A stretch of 64,000 nt of DNA from Pseudoalteromonas sp. MM1 (GTDB taxonomy: Bacteria > Pseudomonadota > Gammaproteobacteria > Enterobacterales > Alteromonadaceae). The notes under the pieces were generated by a model that was not told the DNA's origin, did not search any database, and saw nothing but the letters and a program-made list of their open reading frames with translations. Shown here in pieces: positions 47,579 to 56,349 of the stretch. The stretch lies in the NCBI RefSeq assembly GCF_030296835.1, contig NZ_AP027922.1, forward strand, positions 3,038,001 through 3,102,000. Reading direction: 5' to 3'. Numbering within the stretch: the first letter of the stretch is position 1; the number at the start of each line of letters is the position of its first letter. The position numbers were made by a program, and so were the translations under genes.

Positions 47579-47606
47579 TTTAGGGCTTGACAAGCCTTTT
47601 TGTCAA
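47577..47606 (-). promoter_or_regulatory. Predicted mraZ (dcw) promoter
   Basis: On the minus strand a perfect -35 TTGACA (47606-47601), an 18-base spacer and TAAACT (47582-47577) lie about 90 bases before the mraZ ATG. The -35 lies in an inverted repeat, CTTGACA with TGTCAAG. The -10 overlaps the first MraZ half-site. Confidence 0.6.
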
Positions 47607-47990
47607 GTAAGCTGACCAGCTTTAACGTCTCGCTAAGCTAGAAAAAATAAGGCTTTACGCAAAGCGATTGAATTACGTGGGAAAAAGTGGAGGTAGCAGA
47701 TAAAATTTTTTTAAAGCGTTACTAATAACGTTTGGTTTACATAATTTGCTTACTGAATAATCAATGAATAATTACAAAAAAAAGTATGTAATTTATAGCC
47801 ATGTAAAATTTACTTAGCGCAGCAGCAATACTTACTTCATGCTGCTTTTTATTTAACCTACCGCATCCTACAAAAAACAAATAAAATCAACTAAATCAGC
47901 CTATTAACCCACTTCTTAATAATTGGTTTAATCGTTGCATCTGCTATAGCACCAGTTAAATTTTTTTATTTTATTTATTAAGGATTGATT
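47607..47990. other. Intergenic region between mraZ and the yqjD-like operon
   Basis: About 380 bases without a frame. It contains two plus-strand TGG units 10 bases apart (TGGGA at 47678, TGGAG at 47688). It also has a terminator-like hairpin at 47821-47851 with no gene before it, and a promoter-like pair TTGGTT (47923-47928) and TATAGC (47945-47950), 16 bases apart, about 40 bases before the next ATG. Confidence 0.5.
47821..47851 (+). terminator. Orphan terminator-like hairpin
   Basis: AGCAGCA (47821-47827) pairs with TGCTGCT (47840-47846), followed by TTTTATTT. It faces the plus strand, but no plus-strand gene lies between mraZ and this point. It may end a small RNA or stop antisense transcription. 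Confidence 0.4.
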
Positions 47991-48329
47991 ATGGCTACTG
48001 CAACAAATACAAAACCGAATACTGAAACAAACATGAAATCTGATCTTAAACAAAAAGAGAGTGAGGCACCGTTGACTGAAAAAGCAACGTCTGTAGCACA
48101 CGATGCAGTAGATGCACTTTCAAGCAAGGCATCGGTTGCTGAGTCAAGCGTACGTAAAGGCGCTTCAAGCTCTGCAGAAGCATTAAGCGAAAAACAACTT
48201 ATTGCTCGTGAAAAACTATCTGAGTGCAGCGCAAAAACGCGTGCTTTTGCCTCAGAAAATCCGCTAGCAACAGCGGGGATTGCTTTTGCAGCGGGTATGC
48301 TTGTAACGTCATTATTTCGTCGTAAGTAA
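47991..48329 (+). CDS. ElaB/YqjD-like (DUF883-type) membrane-anchored protein
   Basis: A 112-residue protein with a polar, Ala/Ser/Lys-rich helical body (EKATSVAHDAVDALSSKASV) and a C-terminal hydrophobic anchor with Gly pattern followed by Arg/Lys (NPLATAGIAFAAGMLVTSLF then RRK). This layout matches the ElaB/YqjD/YgaM family, which binds ribosomes at the inner membrane in E. coli, often in stationary phase. AAGGA precedes ATG 47991. It is first of three short genes laid out like E. coli yqjD-yqjE-yqjK. Confidence 0.8.
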   Translation: MATATNTKPNTETNMKSDLKQKESEAPLTEKATSVAHDAVDALSSKASVAESSVRKGASSSAEALSEKQLIAREKLSECSAKTRAFASENPLATAGIAFAAGMLVTSLFRRK

Positions 48330-48335
48330 TAGATA

Positions 48336-48782
48336 ATGAGTAGCTCACAAACAACAGCAACCACGGATGGTAATGCTCAAAATCAAACAACCGATGACCC
48401 TACCCAAAAGGATGATTGGCAGGATCATATAGCAAAGATCATTGAATATTCTGACCAGCTCAAGGAGGATTATAAAACGCAAGGAAAGCTTACGCACCAA
48501 CTTGCAAAGGCTGAGTGGAAGCTGTCGTTACGATCAATGGCGTTGATCACTATATTTTTAGGATGTTTTGCCAGTGGTTTGATTTTGTTGTGGGCCGGCT
48601 TACTAGGTGCAATTGGCTACGGTGTATATGATTTATTTGGCTCGGTTTGGCTTAGCTTCGCTATTGCTGCACTCGCGCAAATACTTTGTTTAATTTGGCT
48701 TTGGCGAAATACCGTATACCTAAGTAATAAAATTGGTTTTAGTAAAACGATTAAAAGTGTGAAGCAACTTTTAAATTTATAA
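48336..48782 (+). CDS. YqjE-like membrane protein (phage-holin-superfamily type)
   Basis: A 148-residue protein with a polar N-terminal third, then two hydrophobic segments (LITIFLGCFASGLILLWAGL and SFAIAALAQILCLIWLW) joined by a short loop. This fits the YqjE/DUF1469 holin-superfamily group. It starts 6 bases after the yqjD-like stop and is followed by the YqjK-like gene, supporting the assignment. The function is unknown. Confidence 0.75.
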   Translation: MSSSQTTATTDGNAQNQTTDDPTQKDDWQDHIAKIIEYSDQLKEDYKTQGKLTHQLAKAEWKLSLRSMALITIFLGCFASGLILLWAGLLGAIGYGVYDLFGSVWLSFAIAALAQILCLIWLWRNTVYLSNKIGFSKTIKSVKQLLNL

Positions 48783-48792
48783 GGAAATAATC

Positions 48793-49035
48793 ATGCTCGT
48801 TAATTTTCTAATTAAAGAACCCAATGAGAACGTTGACACGTTAAATACGCAAATGGATTTACAGCAAGCATTAAAGCGCCAGCACCATGCGGCAATAAAG
48901 TATCGCTTTAAGCGCTTTGCAGCCACCAAGGTAGGATTGGCATCAGCCTTTTTAGCCGGAGCAACAGTTCAAGCTGGCAAAAGCGAAACCAGCTTTGTGC
49001 GTAAATACGGCTGGCTGGTAAAATTATTTGCATAG
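48793..49035 (+). CDS. Small YqjK-like protein
   Basis: An 80-residue basic protein. The middle (LKRQHHAAIKYRFKRFAATK) is strongly basic, followed by a weakly hydrophobic VGLASAFLAGATVQAG. Good ribosome site AAGGAAA before the ATG. It is third in the operon, the place taken by yqjK in E. coli. The similarity is one of position and character rather than clear sequence, so this is an inference. Confidence 0.65.
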   Translation: MLVNFLIKEPNENVDTLNTQMDLQQALKRQHHAAIKYRFKRFAATKVGLASAFLAGATVQAGKSETSFVRKYGWLVKLFA

Positions 49036-49103
49036 CAGCAATTGCATTTATAAAAGTTTTTAAAAGTGCAATTGCTACTTACTATAATGCCTTCTAATAC
49101 CTC

Positions 49104-50084
49104 TTAGCCCAACTCGAATCTATTATGGTTTTGGCTAAAGTTTAATGCCGGCCCTTTTGGAATTATTTGCGTTGGGTTGATCATTGTGTGGCTAAAATAG
49201 TAATGTCGCTTAATATGATCAAAGTTAACCGTACTGGCTACTCCCTCTATTTGGTATAATTCACGTACATAGTTACTAAGCGCTGGGTAGCTTTCAATAG
49301 TGCGTAAATTACACTTAAAATGCCCTACATACACGCTATCGAACCGGATAAGTGTTGTAAATAAACGCCAATCTGCCTCGGTTAATGTGCCCCCCATCAG
49401 GTAACGATTTTTACTTAGTATGTCCTCTACTTTATCAAGTGCTTTAAATAACGCAGTAAATGCATCATCGTATGCTGTTTGTGTGGTTGCAAAACCCGCT
49501 TTATATACCCCGTTATTAATATTGGTATAAACAAGGTCGTTAATTTCGTTAATATCTGCTTGTAATGACTGTGGGTAATAGTCATCCGTATTATTAGTAA
49601 TTTCGTTAAATGCGGTATTAAACATACGAATAATATCTGCAGATTCATTGCTAACAATTTTATTTTGCTGCTTATCCCAAAGCACAGGTACAGTTACTCG
49701 CCCACTGTAATTTGCATCGTGCTTAGTATAAATTTGATGCAAGTATTCACTATTAAGTAAATCATCGCCGCTACTTAGGTTACCTATATCAAAGCTCCAG
49801 CCATTATCTAGCATATCTGGGCTAACTACCGATACGCTAATAATATCGCTTAGACCTTTTAGCTGTCTAAATATAAGTGTGCGATGCGCCCACGGGCACG
49901 CTAAGGCAACATATAAATGGTAGCGATTTGCTTGCGCTTTAAAACCGCCGCTTCCTGTAGGCCCTGGGCTACCATCTTTTGTGATCCAATTCCGAAGCTT
50001 TGCTGCCTCGCGTTTAAATTTACCATTATTCGAGTCAGTGTCGTACCATTTATCTTGCCATTGGCCATCAACTAATAAACCCAT
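49104..50084 (-). CDS. yqjG: Glutathionyl-hydroquinone reductase
   Basis: A Xi-class glutathione transferase that reduces glutathionyl-hydroquinones. It has 326 residues. The catalytic motif is CPWAHR in YVALACPWAHRTLIFRQL (near residue 62). FNTAFNEITN and the long C-terminal helical domain with RFDSVYVGHFKCNLR are typical. GGAGGT precedes the ATG. It lies downstream of the pirin gene in the same orientation, 21 bases apart, and convergent to the yqjD-like operon. Confidence 0.94.
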   Translation of the reverse strand: MGLLVDGQWQDKWYDTDSNNGKFKREAAKLRNWITKDGSPGPTGSGGFKAQANRYHLYVALACPWAHRTLIFRQLKGLSDIISVSVVSPDMLDNGWSFDIGNLSSGDDLLNSEYLHQIYTKHDANYSGRVTVPVLWDKQQNKIVSNESADIIRMFNTAFNEITNNTDDYYPQSLQADINEINDLVYTNINNGVYKAGFATTQTAYDDAFTALFKALDKVEDILSKNRYLMGGTLTEADWRLFTTLIRFDSVYVGHFKCNLRTIESYPALSNYVRELYQIEGVASTVNFDHIKRHYYFSHTMINPTQIIPKGPALNFSQNHNRFELG

Positions 50085-50105
50085 AATAACCTCCTCAATT
50101 AACGA

Positions 50106-50948
50106 TTAAATGTTGCCAAATTCACCGTTTTGATAATCACGCACCGCTTGTTTAATTTCCTCTTGCGTGGTCATTACAAACGGGCCCATATGTGCAATAG
50201 GCTGATTAAGCGGGTTACCAGCTAAAATAAGTATTCCCGCACCCTTTTCTGAAGATACGTCAATGTCACTGTTTTCACTTAGTATAAGTAACTTGCCAGC
50301 ATTAAAGGTTTGCCCATCACCCGAAATAAGCTCACCTGTATGAACATAAATCATTACTTTACGCTGTTTAAGCCCTGCTAACTGCATGCGTGTATTAACA
50401 GGGAGAGTAACATTGGCCAGTGCAGCATTGGCCGCTAAGCTCTGCAAACTCGACGTTAGCGTGTAATTGTCAAACTGCCAATTCCCCGCAAGTGCAGTAA
50501 AGATAACGCCTTGCTTGTTAGTTACTTCAGGTGCTGGATTTAGTGTCGTGTCTTGATAGCGTGGCGCACGCATTTTTTCGCCGCTGGGCATATTGATCCA
50601 AATTTGAAAGCCATGCAGCCCTTCTTTTGTATCTGCCAATGGCATTTCACTGTGCATAACGCCTCTACCTGTGCTCATCCATTGTACATCACCAGAGCGG
50701 ATCGCTTTTTTGTTGCCCATTTGATCTTGGTGCTCAAAGCCACCTTTAATAATGTAGGTAAAAGTTTCTATGCCACGATGAGGGTGCGGTGGAAAGCCAC
50801 CAATATAGTCACTTTCATTGTTAGACTTTAGCTCATCAATCATTAAAAAGGGGTCGAGATATTTGCCATCAAAACCAGGTATTCGGCTAATGTTTACACC
50901 ATCACCATCTTGTGTTCGATAAGCTGTTAACAATTTTGCTATATTCAT
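50106..50948 (-). CDS. Pirin family protein
   Basis: A bicupin metalloprotein of the pirin family, 280 residues. The N-terminal cupin holds the metal ligands: FPPHPHRGIETFTYIIKG (two His near residues 55-60), GGFEHQDQMG (His) and TGRGVMHSEMP (His and Glu). E. coli pirin proteins can oxidise quercetin, but physiological roles are unclear. It forms an operon with yqjG. A 16-bp palindrome lies 25-40 bases upstream. Confidence 0.94.
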   Translation of the reverse strand: MNIAKLLTAYRTQDGDGVNISRIPGFDGKYLDPFLMIDELKSNNESDYIGGFPPHPHRGIETFTYIIKGGFEHQDQMGNKKAIRSGDVQWMSTGRGVMHSEMPLADTKEGLHGFQIWINMPSGEKMRAPRYQDTTLNPAPEVTNKQGVIFTALAGNWQFDNYTLTSSLQSLAANAALANVTLPVNTRMQLAGLKQRKVMIYVHTGELISGDGQTFNAGKLLILSENSDIDVSSEKGAGILILAGNPLNQPIAHMGPFVMTTQEEIKQAVRDYQNGEFGNI

Positions 50949-50972
50949 ATTTAAAATACTGTAGTAGATTAA

Positions 50973-50988
50973 TTAATAAGCTTATTAA
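50973..50988. promoter_or_regulatory. 16-bp perfect palindrome upstream of the pirin gene
   Basis: TTAATAAGCTTATTAA is a perfect palindrome 25 bases before the pirin ATG. It could be an operator for a dimeric regulator. No binding evidence is available. Confidence 0.35.
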
Positions 50989-51224
50989 AGCATTCATAAA
51001 GCAATACAACTATGTCTTTAAATCGAGCAAAACGTTCTATTTTTTAGAAAAAAGAGTGTCTACATCGATAATTCGCTTATTTGGCATAATAAGCTTCATG
51101 ATTAAAAGCACAGATTTAAACTGATTTATAATAACTTTTTAATACAACCCTATATTTTGTATGGTTATTTTCAGCTTTTATGTCTACAATCACTTTTTAG
51201 GGACGCAGAGCTTAAGGAATACTT

Positions 51225-54200
51225 ATTTTTACTTCATCACTTAAAAGTCAGCTGTATAGGTTACTCATCCTACTTAGCATTCCAGGTGCCGCAGTAGCGG
51301 TATTTACGCTATGGTATGAGCGTGATGCTGCTATAGAAAAAAGTGAAGAAAGAATAGTAAACATAGCTAAGCACCTGACACAACATCAAAAAATCATGGT
51401 TGATGATGTTAAACGCATTACTATTTATTTAGCCGATAAAACTGCAAATAATCAAACGCTCCCCACAACTTGCCCTAACTATTTTTATGAAATAAAAGCC
51501 CTTCATCAGAATATTGCAAATATAGGTATTGTTGATAAAAACGGCGACTTACAGTGTGTAACCAATGGCCGTAGTAAAAATATTAATATTAGCGATCGTA
51601 CTTATTTTCAAAATGCCATTAGTAATAAAAGTTTCTCGGTGGGGTATTTTCAATACGACCGAAGTATTCAAGCGCAAAGTGTCAATTTTGCCTACCCAAT
51701 TATAGATAGTAATAACCAACTTAAAGGCGCACTAGTTACCGTTATTGCGCTGAATTGGTGGAATATAGCCCTAAGTGAAGCTAAATTACCTAATAATGCT
51801 AAAGCTGTTATTGCCGACTCTAATGGCTTAATACTTGCCAATTACCCTAATCAACCACGTGATTTAGGCCAAAAAATTACCGACATAGATTTACTGCATG
51901 AAAAAAGCTCGTTAACCGTATTTAAGAATGCTGAAGGCGAAAACCAGGTTTTTCATCGCTCAGTTATATACGAAGACGACCATGATAATAATTTAGATAT
52001 TTATATAGCCGTTTCGGTTGAAGACTTTATTAATACAGTTAATAAAAACTTTGCTAAAACTATTTTTGCGTTTTTATCGGCTATTGCTCTGTTGGTATTG
52101 CTAGCTAGGCGCCTAATAAAACAAAGTATATTTAAGCCTATCGCTAATTTAACCAAAGCCACAGATGAACTAGCAGATGGCGCTATGCCTAAACATATTA
52201 AAAAGCCCAACAGCCCAGAGCTGCGTGCCCTTTATGACCGTTTTGCTGTTATGGCGCAAACCCGGCTATCTGCAGAGGCAAAATTAAAAAATAAGCACAA
52301 CGAATTAATGAGCTTATTAAATGCTTTACCCGATACCTACATACGTATAAATGCCCAAGGTAAAGTACTGTATGTTGGCGGGCATATTAGCCCTTTGCTA
52401 AGCATTGAAACTGACAAAGCTTTAAAATTAACCGATGTACTCCCTAAGGCCAACGCCGAGTTATTACTTTCTCATTTAGGTGCTTTAGAGGGCTCACAAA
52501 CCGTTGAGTTTACATTGCTTAAAAAATCTAAAGAGCACTATTTTGAAGCAAGAATAAATACGCTTAGTCATAATGAATACATTATTGTTCTAAGAGATAT
52601 AAGCCAAAAAAAGGTCAACGAAAAAGCGCTTCATTTAGCGTCGCTTGTATACAGTAATAGCAGTGAAGGGATGATGATTACAGACCCTGATGGCGTTATT
52701 TATGACGTAAACCCTGCGTTTTGCGAAACAACTCAATACAGCAAAGAAGAAGCGATAGGTAAAACCAGTCGTATTTTAGCGTCTGGTAAACATTCAAAAG
52801 CATTTTATGAAAAAATGTGGGGTGAGCTCAGGGAAACAGGCCGTTGGCAGGGTGAGATAATTAATCGTAAAAAGAATGGCGACACCTATACCGAATTCCT
52901 GATCATAGATACCGTTTACGACGATAAAAACATGCCTACTCGCCGGGTGGCTATATTTACCGACCTAACAGAAAAAAAACAAGCCGATGAAACCATATGG
53001 CGAAAAACTCACTTTGATCACTTAACCGACCTACCAAATAGGTTAGAGCTTAAAGAGCGTTTAAATAAACGCTTTGAAGATGTAACTGATGAAAAGTGCG
53101 AACTTGTTGTGATGTTGCTCGATATTGATCACTTTAAAGATATCAACGACACATTAGGCCATCATTATGGTGATAACCTACTTAAATTAGTTTCTCAGCG
53201 AATAATTCAAGCAGCGGTAAACGCCAGTTTTGTCGCGCGTATTGGCGGAGATGAATTTGTGATTGTATACAACCATGTTAAAAGTGCTCGCCATATAAAC
53301 CAAATTGCCAGTAATGTATTGCAAAGTCTTTCATCAAGTATACAGCTTGAAGACGAAGAGCTGTTTATTAGCGCCAGTATGGGCATTGCATGTGCACCTA
53401 ACGATGGCCAAAGCACAGAGCTGCTATTAAAAGCTGCCGACCAAGCCATGTATAAAGCTAAAAATAACGGCCGTAATGGGTTTGAGTTTTTTTCAAAAGA
53501 TATGCGTATTCATGCACAGGCGCGCATGCAGTTACTAAAAGATTTACGCACCGCTATAGAGCTTGAACAATTTGAGTTATTTTATCAGCCTATTGTGGCC
53601 TTAAACGATTTACACATTCACAAAGCCGAAGGGCTTATTCGCTGGCATCATCCTAAAAAAGGGTTAGTCTCGCCGACGACGTTTATACCGCTTGCTGAGG
53701 AAACTAGGCAAATAAATGCGCTGGGTCAATTTGTATTTACTCAAGCCGTACACACCCTAAAAGAAATAAACACCACCATGGGAGAGCAATTTCAAATTAG
53801 TATCAATGTCTCGCCCGTTCAGCTATCTACAACCGACAGTGGAATTGATGACTGGTGTGAGATTTTAAAAGCAGCCAAACTCCCTGCCACCTCAATTGTT
53901 GCCGAGATCACAGAAGGCCTGATGGTCAACCCAGAGCCACTCACACAAAGCCGCTTAAAAACATTAGTGCAATCGGGAATGCAATTAGCACTGGATGATT
54001 TTGGCACCGGCTATTCATCGCTCGCTTACTTGCAAGAAATGGACACCGATTACTTAAAAATAGATAAGCGCTTTATTGATAACATTAAAGCTGGGAGCCA
54101 AGAGCTTGCCTTATGCGAAGCCATTATTGTAATGGCCCACCAGCTTGGGCTCAAAGTTATTGCCGAAGGAATTGAAACGCAGCAACAAATGCAGCTACTA

Positions 54201-54314
54201 CTAAAAGCGGGATGCGACTACGGGCAAGGTTATTTGTTTTCAAAGCCGGTGCCTAAAAAAGAGTTTATGACGTTGCTAAGCAGCAAAAAAATGGTGATTG
54301 CCAATAATAAATAA
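51225..54314 (+). CDS. CACHE-PAS-GGDEF-EAL cyclic-di-GMP enzyme, probable ATT start
   Basis: A membrane-bound cyclic-di-GMP protein. Starting at the ATG at 51396 gives 972 residues but cuts off the first membrane helix. Open frame continues upstream to a stop at 51213, encoding LYRLLILLSIPGAAVAVF and the first CACHE residues. No ATG, GTG or TTG is in frame there, and AAGGA lies 6 bases before an ATT at 51225, giving 1029 residues. Domains: TM1, periplasmic dCACHE, TM2 (about 275-295), HAMP, PAS pair, GGDEF with intact RIGGDEF, and EAL with EGLIRW (EGL variant) and DDFGTGYSSL. Both synthesis and hydrolysis are possible. Ligand is unknown. Confidence 0.88.
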   Translation: MFTSSLKSQLYRLLILLSIPGAAVAVFTLWYERDAAIEKSEERIVNIAKHLTQHQKIMVDDVKRITIYLADKTANNQTLPTTCPNYFYEIKALHQNIANIGIVDKNGDLQCVTNGRSKNINISDRTYFQNAISNKSFSVGYFQYDRSIQAQSVNFAYPIIDSNNQLKGALVTVIALNWWNIALSEAKLPNNAKAVIADSNGLILANYPNQPRDLGQKITDIDLLHEKSSLTVFKNAEGENQVFHRSVIYEDDHDNNLDIYIAVSVEDFINTVNKNFAKTIFAFLSAIALLVLLARRLIKQSIFKPIANLTKATDELADGAMPKHIKKPNSPELRALYDRFAVMAQTRLSAEAKLKNKHNELMSLLNALPDTYIRINAQGKVLYVGGHISPLLSIETDKALKLTDVLPKANAELLLSHLGALEGSQTVEFTLLKKSKEHYFEARINTLSHNEYIIVLRDISQKKVNEKALHLASLVYSNSSEGMMITDPDGVIYDVNPAFCETTQYSKEEAIGKTSRILASGKHSKAFYEKMWGELRETGRWQGEIINRKKNGDTYTEFLIIDTVYDDKNMPTRRVAIFTDLTEKKQADETIWRKTHFDHLTDLPNRLELKERLNKRFEDVTDEKCELVVMLLDIDHFKDINDTLGHHYGDNLLKLVSQRIIQAAVNASFVARIGGDEFVIVYNHVKSARHINQIASNVLQSLSSSIQLEDEELFISASMGIACAPNDGQSTELLLKAADQAMYKAKNNGRNGFEFFSKDMRIHAQARMQLLKDLRTAIELEQFELFYQPIVALNDLHIHKAEGLIRWHHPKKGLVSPTTFIPLAEETRQINALGQFVFTQAVHTLKEINTTMGEQFQISINVSPVQLSTTDSGIDDWCEILKAAKLPATSIVAEITEGLMVNPEPLTQSRLKTLVQSGMQLALDDFGTGYSSLAYLQEMDTDYLKIDKRFIDNIKAGSQELALCEAIIVMAHQLGLKVIAEGIETQQQMQLLLKAGCDYGQGYLFSKPVPKKEFMTLLSSKKMVIANNK

Positions 54315-54387
54315 GTTGTTACGCAATAAATAAAGTGTCTACACGGTCAGGTAATGTAATCAATAGTAAGTAGTAACAAGGTTTAAA

Positions 54388-55278
54388 ATGGCAAAGGCAA
54401 CACTCGAGCAATGGAGAATGTTTAAAGCTGTTGTAGAGCATGGTGGATTTGCCGGTGCGAGTAGCGCGGTATTTAAAAGCCAATCAACCGTGCACCATGC
54501 AGTGCAAAAGTTAGAGTCGGCACTGCAAGTAAAATTGCTTGAAGTAAAAGGCCGTAAAGCGTATTTAACCGATAACGGTAAGCTTATATTACGCCGCGCC
54601 GAATTTTTAATAGATGAAGCCAGCAAAATAGAATCGGTTGCCGCAACCTTAAGCGAAGGTATAGAAAGCACATTAAAAATAGCGGTAGATGAAGTGTTTC
54701 CACAACATTTATTGTACCAAGCGCTAAGCCATATTAATGAGCAATACCCGCTGGTAAAAATAGAACTGATAGAAAGCGTACTTAACGGCGCAAACGAATT
54801 ACTTACCAATGCAGTGGTTGATTTAGCCATTACCTCTATTGCGCTTTATGGCATTAACTGCCATAGCTTGTGCGATATAGAATTTATTGCCGTTGCGCAC
54901 CCTGATCACCCCTTACATCAGCGCACTGAACCACTAACCTACAGAGAGCTTAAATTACATAGGCAAATAGTTGTCCGTGACTCAGCAACGCACACTAGCC
55001 ATGACGATGGCTGGCTTGGCGCTGATATGCGCTGGACAGTAAGCCACTTACGTAACTCTATTGATATGGTTAGCCAAAACTTTGGTTATGCGTGGTTGCC
55101 TAGCGCGCAGATTCAACCCCACCTTAAAAACAATACACTTAAGCCCCTTAATTTAGAGCAAGGAACAACCCGCTCCCTAAAGCTCTATTTAATGTGCACC
55201 GACAATGATCGATTAGGCCCTGTTGGTCAAACATTTACTCAGCATTTAATAAACTTGTGTAATAACAAACACAACTAA
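54388..55278 (+). CDS. LysR-family transcriptional regulator
   Basis: A 296-residue LysR regulator with an N-terminal helix-turn-helix (ATLEQWRMFKAVVEHGGFAG, then KSQSTVHHAVQKLESALQ) and an effector-binding domain. The recognition helix has STVHHAVQ rather than the common PAVSxQI, suggesting an unusual target. It follows the cyclic-di-GMP gene by 73 bases and ends in a 4-base overlap with the convergent YihY gene. The target is unknown. Confidence 0.88.
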   Translation: MAKATLEQWRMFKAVVEHGGFAGASSAVFKSQSTVHHAVQKLESALQVKLLEVKGRKAYLTDNGKLILRRAEFLIDEASKIESVAATLSEGIESTLKIAVDEVFPQHLLYQALSHINEQYPLVKIELIESVLNGANELLTNAVVDLAITSIALYGINCHSLCDIEFIAVAHPDHPLHQRTEPLTYRELKLHRQIVVRDSATHTSHDDGWLGADMRWTVSHLRNSIDMVSQNFGYAWLPSAQIQPHLKNNTLKPLNLEQGTTRSLKLYLMCTDNDRLGPVGQTFTQHLINLCNNKHN

Positions 55279-56237
55279 GAGTTTGTTGGTTCATCTACAT
55301 CAAGGTGATCAGCTACATAGGCTCCGCGTTTACCGCGCTCTTTAGCGGGGCCTTTGGTACTATCTTTCGCTGTTTGTTGTTCGGTCGCCGCATTTATTAC
55401 CGCCCCAAGCGTAATAATATAGGCACTTATATAAAGCCACATTAGCATAATCACTACCCCACCCAACGAACCATAGGTTTCGTTGTAGCTTGCAAAGTGA
55501 GAAACATAAAACGAAAAACCAATTGAGGCTAAAATCCATAATACAGTCGCAATACAAGAGCCAAGTGTGATCCAACGCCATTTAGCGGGTTTTCTGTGTG
55601 GTGCATAGCGATACAAAAGCACCAATGCAAAATTAAACATAAAGGCGAGTAATGGCCACGATATTAACTTTATTAGTAAGTCTATACTTTCTTTTAAGCC
55701 CACTAAATTAAGTACTATGGGTAAAATACCTATAATTAGCAAAGCAAAAATGGCCACTAAAATAGCCCCTACCGAAAATAAAAAACGCACCAACTGAGCA
55801 TGAAAAAATGAGCGTTTTTCGTATTCGTGGTAACTAATATTACAAGCTGTAATAAGTGCCTGGCTGCCTTTAGAGCTACTCCAAATAGTAAGAATAAGTG
55901 TGCCAATTGCGCTTAAGCTTAAACTGGCGTTAGAGGTTTGAGCCAAGCTCGAAACCTGAGATAAGATTAAATCACTGGTACTTTGCGGTAATAAGGTAAC
56001 TATTTTACTCAGATGCTCACTAATATCGGTGGGCGATGAAAAATACGCATACACAGAAACCATGGCAGCAATAGCAGGAAAAATAGCAAGTAAAGCATAA
56101 AACGCAACGCCCGCTGCAACCAAGGATAAATTATCTTGGCTCATTTGCTTAAAAATACGTTTGGCTATATCCCACCAACCAATAACCGGAATATGTACTG
56201 GCTGCTCGGCATGCTGCCCTCGTTTAGGATTGCTCAT
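55275..56237 (-). CDS. yihY: YihY/UPF0761 (BrkB-type) membrane protein
   Basis: A 320-residue inner-membrane protein with about six helices. The family motif LSLVAAGVAFYALLAIFPAI is near the N-terminus, with LIWSSSKGS-like and YGSLGGVVIMLMWLYISAYI segments later. The function of YihY/BrkB proteins is not established, despite the old RNase BN name. AAGGAG precedes the ATG. Its stop overlaps the convergent lysR stop. Confidence 0.9.
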   Translation of the reverse strand: MSNPKRGQHAEQPVHIPVIGWWDIAKRIFKQMSQDNLSLVAAGVAFYALLAIFPAIAAMVSVYAYFSSPTDISEHLSKIVTLLPQSTSDLILSQVSSLAQTSNASLSLSAIGTLILTIWSSSKGSQALITACNISYHEYEKRSFFHAQLVRFLFSVGAILVAIFALLIIGILPIVLNLVGLKESIDLLIKLISWPLLAFMFNFALVLLYRYAPHRKPAKWRWITLGSCIATVLWILASIGFSFYVSHFASYNETYGSLGGVVIMLMWLYISAYIITLGAVINAATEQQTAKDSTKGPAKERGKRGAYVADHLDVDEPTNS

Positions 56238-56349
56238 TGTTTGCTCCTTTTTATCTTATATTGAGCAAAAAGTTTGCCAAGCTGCATTTATAGCATTGGT
56301 ATTAAACTTGCTGTTTACTAGATTATTTAAAATACCAAGGTAATACGCC

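Noticed and set aside
51180..51200. Six-codon ORF before the cyclic-di-GMP gene
   Set aside because: ATG at 51180 meets a stop after six codons and has no ribosome site. I see no reason to call it a leader peptide.
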